6,758 nucleotides of DNA from positions 1 through 6,758 of the forward strand of contig CAMTFT010000091.1 in assembly GCA_947071365.1 (NCBI GenBank), written 5' to 3'. Below are positions 6,176-6,758 of the stretch, one piece after another. Source of the DNA: an uncultured bacterium. GTDB lineage: Bacteria; Bacillota; Clostridia; Lachnospirales; Lachnospiraceae. Below the pieces are notes generated by a model that did not search any database, was not told the DNA's origin, and saw nothing but the letters and a program-made list of their open reading frames with translations. Each line of letters starts with the position of its first letter. The stretch's first letter is position 1. Both the position numbers and the translations under genes were made by a program.

Positions 6176-6560
6176 ATGACCAAAAGAGAAAAAGAACCAG
6201 CACATCAGGTACAAATGACAGACGATAAGCGTGCTATTATCCAGCAACTTCTGAAGTAACCATCTCGGATATGGGAAATCCGAACAGATTGACTGTGAGA
6301 AACATCCAGATTATTGAAATGGAATAAAATAAAAACAGGTCAATACCAGCTATGGCCCTATGGCCATTGATGTGTCGCAGGATCGTAAAGCAACGTTTGA
6401 TCCGTAGATTGTGAAAAAACGTCAGAAGGATATTTCTGGCATTGACCAGAAGATTATCTCCATGTACGTCAAAGAAATGACAACACAACAGATTTCGGAT
6501 ACCCTCATGGATATTTATAGATTTGAAGCTTTAGAGGGCTTTATTTCCGACGTTACGGAC
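6176..6560 (+). pseudogene. IS256-family transposase, degenerate and 3'-truncated
   Basis: An intact start (ATG 6176, AGGAGG upstream) encodes MTKREKEPAHQVQMTDDKRA and seven more residues, stopping at TAA 6257. Homologous sequence resumes in another frame at 6264 (LGYGKSEQIDCEKHPDY), so about 30 codons are deleted and the frame is shifted. Reading on in that frame, stops interrupt at TGA 6315, TAA 6330 and TAG 6405, each where I expect a sense codon. Between them lie VNTSYGPMAIDVSQDRKA and then VKKRQKDISGIDQKIISMYV up to ISDVTD, ending at 6560. The catalytic DDE region is absent, so no active transposase is made. Comparison is with IS256-family sequences from memory; the family call is good, the exact element unknown. 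Confidence 0.85.
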
Positions 6561-6711
6561 ATGAGTGTTCTCTATTTGGTAATAAAACCATTTTCCTGTC
6601 ATTTAACGTTCAGACAAGATAGCAGAAACTCCATATGCAAAAATTTTTCATCGACTTCCATTTGTATCTCAAAACACTGTTTCGTCTTTCATTTTCTTCT
6701 CTATTACACCA
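6561..6711. other. unassigned AT-rich stretch
   Basis: After the transposase homology stops at 6560, no frame on either strand matches anything I recognise. The plus-strand frame stays open, but only by running into adapter sequence. The minus strand has one short open stretch of about 30 codons ending near 6597 with no convincing start. It may be flanking genomic DNA or another decayed element. Confidence 0.4.
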
Positions 6712-6758
6712 CTGTCTCTTATACACATCTGACGCTGCCGACGACTTAATAGGTGTAG
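6712..6758. other. Illumina Nextera adapter, not genomic DNA
   Basis: 6712-6730 is CTGTCTCTTATACACATCT, the reverse complement of the Tn5 mosaic end used in Nextera kits. 6731-6744 is GACGCTGCCGACGA, the rest of the reverse-complemented Read 1 adapter. 6745-6752 is CTTAATAG, whose reverse complement CTATTAAG I recall as i5 index S518. 6753-6758 is GTGTAG, the start of the reverse-complemented P5 segment. The order is exactly that of read-through into a Nextera library adapter. Confidence 0.98.

Larger units (their letters stand above)
6100..6560 (+). mobile_element. remnant of an IS256-family insertion sequence
   Basis: The stretch holds the transposase leader and a decayed transposase 5' half (see the pseudogene entry). 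The left boundary is a guess placed where an IS256-like TCTGTAAAAGTCA begins (6101); no matching right-end inverted repeat or target duplication is visible, because the element is cut off by 6560. It lies directly downstream of the S1-domain gene, which shows no obvious terminator of its own. Confidence 0.6.

Noticed and set aside
6411..6749. A 112-residue plus-strand protein
   Set aside because: It joins a transposase fragment after a TAG stop, unassigned sequence and translated adapter. It is an assembly artefact, not a gene.

Overview
The window looks like one end of a draft-assembly contig from a Clostridia bacterium, most likely a Lachnospiraceae member. This placement is an inference. 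It rests on moderate GC content, strong AGGAGG-type ribosome binding sites, the sua5 / LMW-phosphatase-like / upp gene order typical of Bacillota, and an IS256-type transposase remnant of the kind I associate with gut Lachnospiraceae. Nothing in the sequence fixes the genus.

Layout. (1) Positions 1-1340, plus strand: the 3' part of a DUF234-type ATPase whose N-terminus lies outside the window. (2) About 1367-1402: a strong hairpin between convergent genes. (3) 1448-2384, minus strand: a two-gene operon of a MerR-type regulator with a C-terminal membrane hairpin, overlapping a YbjQ-family (UPF0145) protein. It is preceded by a textbook MerR-type promoter, a perfect dyad inside a 19-bp spacer. 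(4) 2488-2534: intrinsic terminator of the next operon. (5) 2574-4732, minus strand: sua5, a pseudo-LMW-phosphatase and upp, tightly packed, with an extended -10 promoter. (6) 4839-6055, plus strand, divergent from sua5: a three-S1-domain RNA-binding protein with a heptapeptide-repeat, Pro/Ala/Glu-rich N-terminus and a structured leader. (7) About 6100-6560: a decayed IS256-type transposase with a hairpin over its ribosome binding site. (8) 6561-6711: unassigned DNA. (9) 6712-6758: not genomic. It is Illumina Nextera adapter, including an index and the start of the P5 segment.

How the parts fit. Sua5 makes threonylcarbamoyl-AMP for the tRNA t6A modification and Upp salvages uracil to UMP. In Bacillus subtilis the sua5-to-upp neighbourhood also carries ywlE (protein-arginine phosphatase) and rpiB. 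Here the ywlE slot holds a protein with the fold signature but without the catalytic Cys, Arg or Asp, and rpiB is absent. The MerR-YbjQ pair looks like a self-contained autoregulated sensory operon whose regulator is probably tethered to the membrane. The observations I find most worth a second look are the tethered MerR operon, the catalytically dead phosphatase and the adapter sequence at the contig end. I see no tRNA, rRNA or CRISPR array.
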